Of a DNA stretch of 64,000 nucleotides, positions 15,058-22,696 are shown piece after piece. Source of the stretch: Nocardia pneumoniae NBRC 100136. GTDB taxonomy: Bacteria; Actinomycetota; Actinomycetes; Mycobacteriales; Mycobacteriaceae. The notes under the pieces are model-generated. The model worked only from the letters and a program-made list of their open reading frames with translations. It searched no databases and was not told where the DNA came from. How positions within the stretch are numbered: position 1 is the first letter of the stretch; each line of letters begins with the position of its first letter. The position numbers and the translations under genes are program-made. Location: NCBI RefSeq assembly GCF_000308755.1, contig NZ_BAGF01000023.1, forward strand, positions 95,155-159,154, given 5' to 3'.

Positions 15058-16262
15058 CGGTCGGTCCCGTACTTGCGTAGTTCCTGGCGGGCGATCACGC
15101 CGAGGTGTACTTCGTCGGGACCGTCGGCGAAGCGCAGCGACCGAATGCCCGCGAACGCGCGCGCCAGCGGGAAGTCATCGGAAAGTCCCGCGCCGCCGTG
15201 CAATTGGATCGCCATGTCGAGCACTTCCTGGGTCATCCTGGGCACGACCGCCTTGATCTGGGACACCTCGCTGCGCGCGCCCGCCAGGCCTTTCGTATCC
15301 AGCAGCCAGGCGGTGTGCAGGACGAGCAGCCTGGCCTGATTGATCGCCACGCGCGCGTTCGCGATGCGCTCCCGATTGCCGCCGAGATTGGCCAGCGGCT
15401 TGCCGAAGGCGGTGCGCGAGAGGCTGCGACGACAGGCCAGCTCGAGCGCGCGCTCGGCGAGGCCGATGGCGCGCATGCAGTGGTGGATGCGGCCGGGACC
15501 GAGGCGGCCCTGCGCGATCTCGAATCCCCGTCCCGGCCCGGCGATCACGGCGTCCAAGGGAAGCCGCACGTCGGTGAAGGTGACCTCGCCGTGCCCATAG
15601 GGTTCGTCCAGGTAGCCGAAGGTGCTGAGCATCCGCTCGATCCGCACGCCGGGCGTGTCGAGCGGGACCAGGACCATGGAGTGGCGCTGATAGGGGTGCG
15701 CCGCCGGGTTGGTGAGTCCCATGAAGATGACGAACGCGCAGTTCGGATGGCCGATGCCGGTGCTCCACCACTTGCGGCCGTTGAGCACGATCTCGTCGCC
15801 GTCCACCACGGCGGTCGCGGCCATGTTCGTCGCGTCCGAGGAGGCGACCTCGGGTTCGGTCATGCAGAACGCCGAGCGGATCGTGCCGTCCAGCAGCGGC
15901 CGCAGCCACTCCCTGCGCTGCTCCGCGCTGCCGTAATGCAGCAGGACCTCGGCGTTGCCGGTGTCGGGCGCGTTGCAGTTGAACACCTCCGACGCCCAGC
16001 CGGAGCCGCCCATCGCCTCGGCCATCGGCGCGTAGTCGACGTTGCTCAGACCCGCGCCGAATTCCGGATCGGGGAGGAAGAGGTTCCACAGTCCCGCCGC
16101 CCGCGCCTTCTGCTTGAGCTCTTCGACCACCGGCGGGACCGCCCACGGCGATTCCCGCAGGAAGGCCGCGTGCTCGGCCTCGCGCGGCTCGATCTCGTCG
16201 CGCACGAACTGCCGCACCTGGTCGGTGAGACGGACGGCTCGGTCGGAATGCGTGAAGTCCAT
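15054..16262 (-). CDS. Acyl-CoA dehydrogenase family protein
   Basis: This 402-aa FAD flavoenzyme has the AFCMTEPEVASSDATN flavin-contact motif near residue 125, KWWSTGIGHPNC near 160, and the C-terminal MAIQLHGGAGLSDDFPLAR segment. It resembles the ACAD11-like dehydrogenase group. I prefer the ATG at 16262 because GAGGA lies just before it. Earlier in-frame ATGs at 16268 and 16289 are possible, but 16289 falls inside an operator-like palindrome. The gene is coupled to the downstream kinase-like gene and divergent from a TetR regulator. It probably acts in catabolism of hydroxylated or unusual acids. Confidence 0.85.
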   Translation of the reverse strand: MDFTHSDRAVRLTDQVRQFVRDEIEPREAEHAAFLRESPWAVPPVVEELKQKARAAGLWNLFLPDPEFGAGLSNVDYAPMAEAMGGSGWASEVFNCNAPDTGNAEVLLHYGSAEQRREWLRPLLDGTIRSAFCMTEPEVASSDATNMAATAVVDGDEIVLNGRKWWSTGIGHPNCAFVIFMGLTNPAAHPYQRHSMVLVPLDTPGVRIERMLSTFGYLDEPYGHGEVTFTDVRLPLDAVIAGPGRGFEIAQGRLGPGRIHHCMRAIGLAERALELACRRSLSRTAFGKPLANLGGNRERIANARVAINQARLLVLHTAWLLDTKGLAGARSEVSQIKAVVPRMTQEVLDMAIQLHGGAGLSDDFPLARAFAGIRSLRFADGPDEVHLGVIARQELRKYGTDR

Positions 16263-16281
16263 ACCCATCCTCGAGGCTGTG

Positions 16282-16296
16282 CTGAGCATTGCTCAA
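16282..16296. promoter_or_regulatory. TetR operator copy 1 upstream of the acyl-CoA dehydrogenase operon
   Basis: TGAGCA-T-TGCTCA is a perfect palindrome at 16283-16295, followed by an A that completes the arm on one side. The same sequence recurs 44 bp away at 16326-16340. Both copies lie between the acyl-CoA dehydrogenase operon and the divergent tetR gene, as expected for a repressor acting on both. Confidence 0.65.
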
Positions 16297-16325
16297 CTCA
16301 CGGTCGGGTCATTGGTAGCATATTG

Positions 16326-16340
16326 TTGAGCATTGCTCAA
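16326..16340. promoter_or_regulatory. TetR operator copy 2
   Basis: TTGAGCA-T-TGCTCAA is a perfect 15-bp palindrome. Its 44-bp centre-to-centre distance from copy 1 is about four helical turns, which would place two bound dimers on the same DNA face. It lies about 85 bp upstream of the tetR start. Confidence 0.7.
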
Positions 16341-16424
16341 TAGAGGGGGCGTGCTGAGGAACCATCGCGCAGCGCCTCATCGCGCCGACCGGGTGCGGGT
16401 GTTCCACAAGACGCAGGAGGCTGG

Positions 16425-17030
16425 ATGACCGAGGTTGCCGCGGAGCCCGGCGGCCGTCGCTCGGCGCAGGACCGGCGCAGACAATTGATCGGGATCGGGC
16501 TGGGCATGCTGATCGACCGGCCCTGGCATCAGATCACCGTCGACGCGGTCGCGCAGCAGGCCGGTATCTCCCGCGGACTGCTCTTCCACTACTTCCCGAC
16601 CAAGCAGGACTACTACGCGCAGCTCGTCCGAGCCGCGACCCAGCGATTCCTGCGCGCGACCGGTCCCGACCAGGACGCCGCCGACCCGCTCGCGTCGATG
16701 ATCGCCAACTTCGTCGGCTACATGCGCAGGCGCAGGGGACCGCTGGTGGGATTGCTGCGTGCGGCGGGGCAGGACCCGGTGCTCGAGTCGGTCATGGAGC
16801 AGATGCACGACGAATTGACCGATCGTGTGTTCGCCGCGCTCGGGCGGGACGAGCCCACGACCGCCCAGCGTCTGGTGGTCCGGTCGTGGTGGGCGATGGC
16901 GGAAGATCTCACGGTGCAGTGGCTGGCCCGCGACGACGTCGACCAGGACGGGCTGGACCGGCTGCTGTTCGACACGCTGTCTCGGGTGCTGGATTCGGTG
17001 GACGCCGATCGCGCGGCGGGTCGGTGCTGA
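16425..17030 (+). CDS. TetR family transcriptional regulator
   Basis: This 201-aa protein has an N-terminal TetR domain at residues ~15-65 (ITVDAVAQQAGISRGLLFHYFPTKQDYY) and a helical ligand-binding region. A strong AGGAGG precedes the ATG. It is divergent from the acyl-CoA dehydrogenase/kinase-like operon, with two identical palindromes in the shared region. It most likely represses that operon and itself, with an acyl-CoA or hydroxy-acid derivative as inducer. The inducer is inferred. Confidence 0.87.
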   Translation: MTEVAAEPGGRRSAQDRRRQLIGIGLGMLIDRPWHQITVDAVAQQAGISRGLLFHYFPTKQDYYAQLVRAATQRFLRATGPDQDAADPLASMIANFVGYMRRRRGPLVGLLRAAGQDPVLESVMEQMHDELTDRVFAALGRDEPTTAQRLVVRSWWAMAEDLTVQWLARDDVDQDGLDRLLFDTLSRVLDSVDADRAAGRC

Positions 17031-17399
17031 TCGCTCGCGCATAGGGCGTCGTCGAAAATGCTCTGTCCGCATGGATGATCGGCGTGCAGGCGGCCCGATG
17101 CCGCCGAGGGGCGAATCTCGGCGGCACCGGCGTATCCGAGCGCCCCGGGGGGAGCGCACGCGCCGTCGCGAAGGAAAGCACGCCACCTCAGCATAGAGTG
17201 ATCAATGGTTCGGCGCTCGGCTCGATGCGGAGGGTAGGCGGTCAGGGCAGACGCGTGTCATCCGCGGCACGCCGAATAGTTTTACGAGATGGCAAATGAA
17301 TAGGTTTCGCCAGCAGCGGTGCATCGACTATGAATGGGGTGTGCCGTTGCCATTCGTGATCACTTGTCTGCCATCGACTCTCCCGTGCGGGGAGCGCTG
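17031..17399. other. Gene-free stretch between tetR and the membrane-protein gene
   Basis: About 370 bases show no credible coding sequence. The last 100 bases are AT-richer (TAGTTTTACGAG and TGAATAGGTTT) and probably hold the promoter of the membrane-protein gene. I see no repeat or strong terminator hairpin. Confidence 0.4.
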
Positions 17400-18956
17400 A
17401 TGGTCATCGAACATCCCATCGAGGACGAGGTTACACAGCTGGCGAGACGGGTCGAGAAGGCCCGTGGACGGCTCGCCTACCAGTTCGATCCCGCGCTGAC
17501 CGAAGCGCTGTCGGAGGACGAACTGCATGCCGAACGTGAGCTCGCCGAACGGATTCGCACGCAGGAGCGCGGACAGCGCTGGAAAGAGGCGCAGGCCGCT
17601 GCCGCCGCCTCCGACCGGGCCAGGCAGACCACCGAAGCGATCGAAAAGGCCGACATGCGAGATCTCCTGCTCGCCCGCAAGGCGATTGCCGCGCAGCGAC
17701 GCGAATCCAGCCCGCACGCCAAGCTGGCCTCGCTGTATCGGCATAGATCCTGGTCGCTGCGCGCGCTGGCCGGTGTCGTCGCGGCGGGCATGCTGTGGTC
17801 GGCGGTCAACGTCCAGCACAACATCGCGCCCGGCGGGCCGACCGATCCGCTGTACTGGTTCAGCTATCTGCTCGAAGGCATGATCAGCGTCTGCTTGATC
17901 ATCATCATGATCGGCACCAACAAGGTGGCCGAGTGGGGTGTGGTCGACAACCGCCGCCAAGTCGCCGCGGCCGAAATGGCCCTGCTGACCCTGACGGTCA
18001 CCCTGAACACCTACCCGTATCTACGCATCGGCGCCTGGTACGACGCCGCCGTGCACGCCATCGCGCCGGTGATGATCGGTGTCGCGCTGCTCATCCACGA
18101 CGCCGCCAGCGCCCGCTACGGCCTGGCCATCGCCAGGGCCACCGAGCAGGTCCGCGAGCTCCCCGACCCGGCCGAGCAGATCCGGCTCACGCTGCCCAGG
18201 TATCGGATGCCGATCCCTCCGGAGGTGAGCGCGTCCGGCGTACCGCACGAGCAGCCGGTTCCCGACGAGTCTCCGTCGGCGCCACCGGTCGAGGAGGTGG
18301 CGGAGGCGGTCGTGGAGACCGAGGTCGAACCGGAACACCCGGCTCCGGTGCAGGCCGAGCCGAAGCGCGCCCCGGCTGAAACGCCCCGCAAGCCAGTGCT
18401 GCCCGAGACCATCGAGGCACTGGACGCGATGGAGAGCTTCGAGGTCCGCCCCGCGGCGACGGTGAAGGTCGCGAGCGCCGACGCCGCGGTGGTCGCCAAG
18501 AGTGGTGCCGCGACCAACGGCAAGAAGCCTGTCGCGGACAGCGAGCCTGTCGCGCCGACTCCGGTATCCCCGATCAAGTCCGACGACCGGCCGGTGTCAC
18601 GGGTGCTCGCCGACGAACCCGCCGCGGCGAAGGTGGTCGTCCGGCAGGCGCAGACGCGTCCCTCGGTGGCCGAGACCGAAATCCCGACCGCCGCATTGCC
18701 GGAGATCGCGGCGACACGACGCCCGCTCGCCGACGCCAAGAGCGACATGCCCGCGGCCGACGCCAAGAACGGCAAGGACAGCGCCAAGTCCGACCTCGCG
18801 CAGCCGCCGACGGCCCGCACGCCGGACATCTACGACACCGGTTCGTTCCGCGTCGCTGACATCCTCGAGCAGGAACTCGCCGAATTGCAGGCAGAACGCC
18901 GCCGCGCCCGCACCAACCGGCAGCGGTCCGCCTCGACCGCGGGACGCGAATCCTGA
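17400..18956 (+). CDS. Four-helix membrane protein with long charged tail, unidentified (SpdB/DUF2637-like topology)
   Basis: This 518-aa protein has three parts. A ~115-residue N-terminal region is strongly alpha-helical and rich in Ala, Glu and Arg (likely coiled coil). Four hydrophobic helices lie between residues ~120 and 240 (VVAAGMLWSAVNVQHN, GMISVCLIIIMIGTNK, ALLTLTVTLNT, MIGVALLIHDAA). The ~265-residue tail is rich in Pro, Glu and Val and looks disordered. The layout recalls SpdB/DUF2637 transfer proteins of actinomycete plasmids, but I cannot identify the family. The ATG at 17400 has a GGGGAG site; an ATG at 17334 does not. A strong terminator follows, so the gene is monocistronic. 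Confidence 0.7.
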   Translation: MVIEHPIEDEVTQLARRVEKARGRLAYQFDPALTEALSEDELHAERELAERIRTQERGQRWKEAQAAAAASDRARQTTEAIEKADMRDLLLARKAIAAQRRESSPHAKLASLYRHRSWSLRALAGVVAAGMLWSAVNVQHNIAPGGPTDPLYWFSYLLEGMISVCLIIIMIGTNKVAEWGVVDNRRQVAAAEMALLTLTVTLNTYPYLRIGAWYDAAVHAIAPVMIGVALLIHDAASARYGLAIARATEQVRELPDPAEQIRLTLPRYRMPIPPEVSASGVPHEQPVPDESPSAPPVEEVAEAVVETEVEPEHPAPVQAEPKRAPAETPRKPVLPETIEALDAMESFEVRPAATVKVASADAAVVAKSGAATNGKKPVADSEPVAPTPVSPIKSDDRPVSRVLADEPAAAKVVVRQAQTRPSVAETEIPTAALPEIAATRRPLADAKSDMPAADAKNGKDSAKSDLAQPPTARTPDIYDTGSFRVADILEQELAELQAERRRARTNRQRSASTAGRES

Positions 18957-18974
18957 CGAGTCGCCTTCCGCGGC

Positions 18975-19020
18975 AACGATGCCCGTCGGCGCACGCTGCG
19001 CCGACGGGCATCGTTGTCTT
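18975..19020 (+). terminator. Rho-independent terminator after the membrane-protein gene
   Basis: A perfect 19-bp stem (18975-18993 with 18997-19015) closes a three-base loop and is followed by GTCTT. It sits 18 bases after the stop codon and isolates the gene from the clpP pair downstream. Confidence 0.8.
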
Positions 19021-19217
19021 GCACGCCAGCCATCCATCCAGGCGCACTGGGTTGAGCACTGGTGGCGAACCGGACGCGAGCTGTGGTGTGCTGCTGAGGC
19101 TTTTGGCGATTACCACGTCACGGCCTGCGTGCGCGTTCGCGACTCGGCTGCTGAGAGCAGATCTGCCCAGGGCAGCGTGGCACCGGAATCGTGGGGCGCG
19201 TGCGGCACGGTGGAGGC

Positions 19218-19826
19218 ATGGCTCACGATGACAAGACCCCGTTGTTCAGCTGGCGGGCCCGGGAGCAACTGCTCAGCCGCCGCGTCCTGGTGTTGGACGG
19301 CCCGCTCGACGACGACAACGGCACGCTGCTGATGACGCAGCTGCTCACCCTCGCCGCGGAGGATCCGGAGACGGGCATCTCGCTGTGGATCCATTCCCCG
19401 GGCGGATCGGTTCCGTCGATGCTGGCCATCCGCGATGTGATGCGGTTGGTGCCGTGCGAGGTCTCCACGCTCGCCCTCGGATTGGCGTGCAGCGCAGGGC
19501 AATTCCTATTGTCGTCCGGCAGTCGGGGTCGGCGTTTCGCGTTGCCGCATGCCCGGGTGCTGATGCATCAGGGGTCGGCGGGGATCGGCGGCACCGCGGT
19601 CGACGTCGAAGTCCAGGCCGACGACCTGCGTCACACCGTGGACACGGTGCTCGGCATCATCGCCGAGGACACCGGGCAGCCGTTCGACCGGATCTACGAG
19701 GACTCCCTGCACGACCGCTGGTTCACCGCCGCGCAGGCCAAGGAGTACGGCTTCATCGACCACATCGTCGACTCGTTCGGACAGATCGTTCCGCAGCGGC
19801 AACGGATCGGAATCTCGGCATCATGA
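19218..19826 (+). CDS. clpP: ClpP-type serine protease subunit, catalytically complete
   Basis: This 202-aa protein has the ClpP/crotonase fold and a full catalytic triad: Ser92 in LACSAGQFLL, His117 in LMHQ and Asp166 in HDRWFTAAQAKEYGFID. The SPGGSVPSMLAI segment provides the oxyanion-hole glycines. I chose the ATG at 19218, although GGAGG lies very close to it; a GTG at 19191 is an alternative. Its stop overlaps the start of a second clpP-type gene (ATGA), so the two subunits are made together. They probably form a mixed tetradecamer that partners a Clp ATPase. The divergence from housekeeping ClpP1P2 resembles Streptomyces ClpP3/ClpP4. Confidence 0.88.
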   Translation: MAHDDKTPLFSWRAREQLLSRRVLVLDGPLDDDNGTLLMTQLLTLAAEDPETGISLWIHSPGGSVPSMLAIRDVMRLVPCEVSTLALGLACSAGQFLLSSGSRGRRFALPHARVLMHQGSAGIGGTAVDVEVQADDLRHTVDTVLGIIAEDTGQPFDRIYEDSLHDRWFTAAQAKEYGFIDHIVDSFGQIVPQRQRIGISAS

Positions 19827-20416
19827 GTACCTACACCATTCCCAATGTGATCGCGCAGCATCCGCGCGGCGGCGAGCGGATCACCGACATCTACTCCCAC
19901 CTGCTCGCCGAGCGGATCGTCTACCTCGGCACGCCGATCGACTCGGGCGTGGCCAACGCGCTCATCGCGCAGCTGCTGCACCTGGAATCGGAAAGCCCGG
20001 AGCAGGAGATCAACCTGTACATCAACTGTGAGGGCGGCGATCTCCCGTCGATGCTCGCGGTGTACGACACCATGCAGCACATCAAGTCCCCGGTGCAGAC
20101 CACCTGCGTCGGCCAGGCCATCGCGGTCGGCGCCGTCCTGCTGGCGGGCGGGGAGCCCGGCCGCCGTGCCATGCTGCCGCACGCGCGGGTGGTGCTGCAC
20201 CAGCCCGCCGCCCGCGGTCAGGGTGCGATACCCGATTTGATCCTGCAGGCCGACGAACTGGTGCGGATGCGCGCGGAGATCGAGTCGATCCTGTCGCGGC
20301 ACACCGGCCAGTCGGCGGAGCGGCTGCGCCACGACACCGATCGCGACCGGGTCTTCACGGCGCAGGCGGCGGTCGACTACGGCCTCGTCGACCAGGTGCT
20401 CGGCGCCCGCGACTGA
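19823..20416 (+). CDS. ClpP-like subunit lacking the nucleophilic serine (ClpR-like)
   Basis: This 197-aa protein aligns along its whole length with ClpP (LYINCEGGDLPSMLAVYDTMQ, VLHQPAARGQG, DRDRVFTAQAAVDYGLVD). In the active-site helix, where ClpP reads GQAASMGAFLL, this protein reads GQAIAVGAVLL. The catalytic Ser position is therefore Ala101 (codon 20123-20125, GCG). His126 and Asp175 remain. The subunit should be proteolytically inactive and structural or regulatory, like ClpR of cyanobacteria and plastids. It overlaps the active clpP gene by four bases and converges with the popR-like gene with no bases between the stop codons. Confidence 0.88.
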   Translation: MSTYTIPNVIAQHPRGGERITDIYSHLLAERIVYLGTPIDSGVANALIAQLLHLESESPEQEINLYINCEGGDLPSMLAVYDTMQHIKSPVQTTCVGQAIAVGAVLLAGGEPGRRAMLPHARVVLHQPAARGQGAIPDLILQADELVRMRAEIESILSRHTGQSAERLRHDTDRDRVFTAQAAVDYGLVDQVLGARD

Positions 20417-20803
20417 TCAGGCCGCCAGCGCCATGAGCGTCGGCCCTGCGCTGGAACGCCGCGCGGGCCGACCGAGGAAGGCGACACGACGCTGGGCGCG
20501 CAGGTCATCGGCGACCTGTCCGATGAGCTCGCCCAGCGTAGTGCCGAGCGATCCGGCCAGAGCGGCGATCATCTCACTCGACGGCTCTTTGCGGCCCCGC
20601 TCCACCTCGGACAGGTACTGCGGGGAAATGCCCGCCCGCTTGGCGGTTTCCACCAGCGTCTCGCGCCGATCCTGGCGCAGCGCGCGCAAGTGTTCGCCGA
20701 GCGCCTCGCGCCAGAGCGGTTCCGGAGCCGTCCGCGGTTGCGGGTCCGGAATCCGGTCGTCGCGTCCTCCCGGGATCGAGTGAAGTCTCGGATGCTCGGT
20801 CAT
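20417..20803 (-). CDS. PopR/ClgR-like XRE regulator with C-terminal ALAA
   Basis: This 128-aa protein has an XRE helix-turn-helix at residues ~35-90 (LVETAKRAGISPQYLSEVERGRKEPSSEMIAALA), the fold of the clp gene regulators ClgR and PopR. It ends in TLMALAA. That matches the ssrA-tag terminus and the Ala-Ala ending needed for ClpP-dependent degradation of Streptomyces PopR. I chose the ATG at 20803. It has no ribosome binding site but lies six bases after TACGCT, so a leaderless transcript is possible. It converges on the clpP pair and probably regulates it, and may itself be destroyed by Clp protease. Confidence 0.8.
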   Translation of the reverse strand: MTEHPRLHSIPGGRDDRIPDPQPRTAPEPLWREALGEHLRALRQDRRETLVETAKRAGISPQYLSEVERGRKEPSSEMIAALAGSLGTTLGELIGQVADDLRAQRRVAFLGRPARRSSAGPTLMALAA

Positions 20804-20961
20804 GGTGCGAGCGTACGGTCCCGGATCCACGGTCCGCGTGCCATTACGCTCAGGGCGTACGGGTTCCGGCGTGCCGCACGACCGCGGACGCCCCGATCGC
20901 AATGATCTGGTTCGGCGTGGTCCCTGCCGTTCGCGCGTCCGACCGAGGATGATAGGGAACC

Positions 20962-22668
20962 GTGCCGGAGAATCCGAAGGTGTCCGACCTCAAACCGCGC
21001 AGCCGCGACGTCACCGACGGCCTGGAGCGGGCGGCGGCCCGCGGGATGCTGCGCGCGGTCGGCATGGGCGACGACGATTGGGAGAAGCCGCAGATCGGGG
21101 TGGCCTCGTCGTGGAACGAGATCACCCCGTGCAATCTCTCGCTCGACCGGCTCGCCAGGGGATGCAAGGACGGCGTGTTCTCCGGTGGCGGCTTCCCCAT
21201 GCAGTTCGGCACCATCTCGGTGTCCGACGGCATCTCCATGGGGCATGAGGGAATGCACTTCTCCCTGGTCTCACGCGAGGTGATCGCCGACAGCGTCGAG
21301 ACGGTGATGCAGGCCGAGCGGCTCGACGGTGCGGTGCTGCTGGCCGGTTGCGACAAGTCGCTGCCCGGTATGCTCATGGCGGCGGCCAGGCTGAACCTGG
21401 CGAGCGTGTTCCTGTACGCGGGTTCGATCCTGCCCGGTATCGCGAAACTGTCCGACGGCAGCGAGCGCGAGGTGACGATCATCGACGCGTTCGAGGCGGT
21501 CGGCGCCTGCGCGCGCGGACTGATGAGCCGCGACGATGTGGACGCCATCGAGCGGGCCATCTGTCCGGGCGAGGGGGCCTGCGGCGGGATGTACACCGCC
21601 AACACCATGGCCAGTGCGGCCGAGGCGCTCGGCATGTCGTTGCCGGGCAGCGCGGCGCCGCCCGCGACCGACCGCCGCCGCGACGGCTACGCCCGGCGCA
21701 GCGGCGAGGCGGTGGTGGAGTTGATCCGGCAGGGGATCACCCCCTCCGACATCCTCACCAAACCCGCCTTCGAGAACGCGATCGCGGTGGTGATGGCCTT
21801 CGGCGGTTCCACCAATGCGGTGCTGCACCTGCTGGCGATCGCACACGAGGCGAACGTCGACTTGACGATCGATGATTTCGCCCGCATCGGTCGCCGGGTG
21901 CCGCACCTGGCCGACGTCAAACCTTTCGGCAGGCACGTGATGACCGACGTGGACCGGATCGGCGGCGTGCCGGTGCTGATGAAGACGCTGCTCGACGCCG
22001 GGCTGCTGCACGGCGACTGCCTGACCGTGACCGGCCGGACGGTCGCGGAGAACCTGGCCGACATCACCCCGCCGGACCCCGACGGCAAGGTGATCCGGGC
22101 CATGACGTCGCCGATGCACCCGACCGGCGGCATCACCATCCTCCGGGGTTCGCTCGCGCCCGACGGCGCCGTCGTCAAGTCGGCGGGCTTCGAATTCGAT
22201 GTCTTCACCGGCACCGCACGGGTTTTCGACGGCGAGCGGGCCGCGATGGACGCCCTCGAAGACGGCACGATCTCGGCGGGAGACGTGGTGGTCATCCGGT
22301 ACGAGGGCCCCAAGGGCGGTCCGGGCATGCGCGAGATGCTGGCCATCACCGCGGCCATCAAGGGCGCTGGCCTGGGCAAAGACGTCCTGCTCCTCACCGA
22401 CGGACGGTTCTCCGGCGGCACCACCGGTCTGTGCGTCGGCCACGTCGCCCCCGAAGCCGTGGACGGCGGCCCGATCGCCTTCGTCCGCGACGGCGACCCC
22501 ATCCGCCTCGACGTCGCCGCGGGAACCCTCGACCTCCAAGTCGACCCCGAAGAACTCGCCCGCCGCCGGGAGGGTTGGAAACCCTTGCCGCCCCGCTACA
22601 CCCGCGGCGTCCTGGCGAAATACACCAAGCTGGTGGGCTCGGCATCGATCGGGGCGGTCTGCGACTGA
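20962..22668 (+). CDS. ilvD: Dihydroxy-acid dehydratase
   Basis: This 568-aa protein catalyses the third common step of branched-chain amino acid synthesis, dehydrating dihydroxyisovalerate and dihydroxymethylvalerate to the keto acids. Signature segments are GCDKSLPGM near residue 128, [14 protein letters not shown] near 200 (both with iron-sulfur cluster Cys) and [14 protein letters not shown] near 480. Length matches the family. The GTG at 20962 follows GATAGGGAA. It stands alone between the popR-like gene and the convergent aspartase gene, as ilvD often does in actinobacteria. Confidence 0.95.
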   Translation: MPENPKVSDLKPRSRDVTDGLERAAARGMLRAVGMGDDDWEKPQIGVASSWNEITPCNLSLDRLARGCKDGVFSGGGFPMQFGTISVSDGISMGHEGMHFSLVSREVIADSVETVMQAERLDGAVLLAGCDKSLPGMLMAAARLNLASVFLYAGSILPGIAKLSDGSEREVTIIDAFEAVGACARGLMSRDDVDAIERAICPGEGACGGMYTANTMASAAEALGMSLPGSAAPPATDRRRDGYARRSGEAVVELIRQGITPSDILTKPAFENAIAVVMAFGGSTNAVLHLLAIAHEANVDLTIDDFARIGRRVPHLADVKPFGRHVMTDVDRIGGVPVLMKTLLDAGLLHGDCLTVTGRTVAENLADITPPDPDGKVIRAMTSPMHPTGGITILRGSLAPDGAVVKSAGFEFDVFTGTARVFDGERAAMDALEDGTISAGDVVVIRYEGPKGGPGMREMLAITAAIKGAGLGKDVLLLTDGRFSGGTTGLCVGHVAPEAVDGGPIAFVRDGDPIRLDVAAGTLDLQVDPEELARRREGWKPLPPRYTRGVLAKYTKLVGSASIGAVCD

Positions 22669-22696
22669 GGGCACGGCATCCTGGCAAACATTTCGG

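Noticed and set aside
21271..22674. 467-codon minus-strand frame opposite ilvD
   Set aside because: Composition is that of a shadow frame, and ilvD on the other strand is unmistakable.
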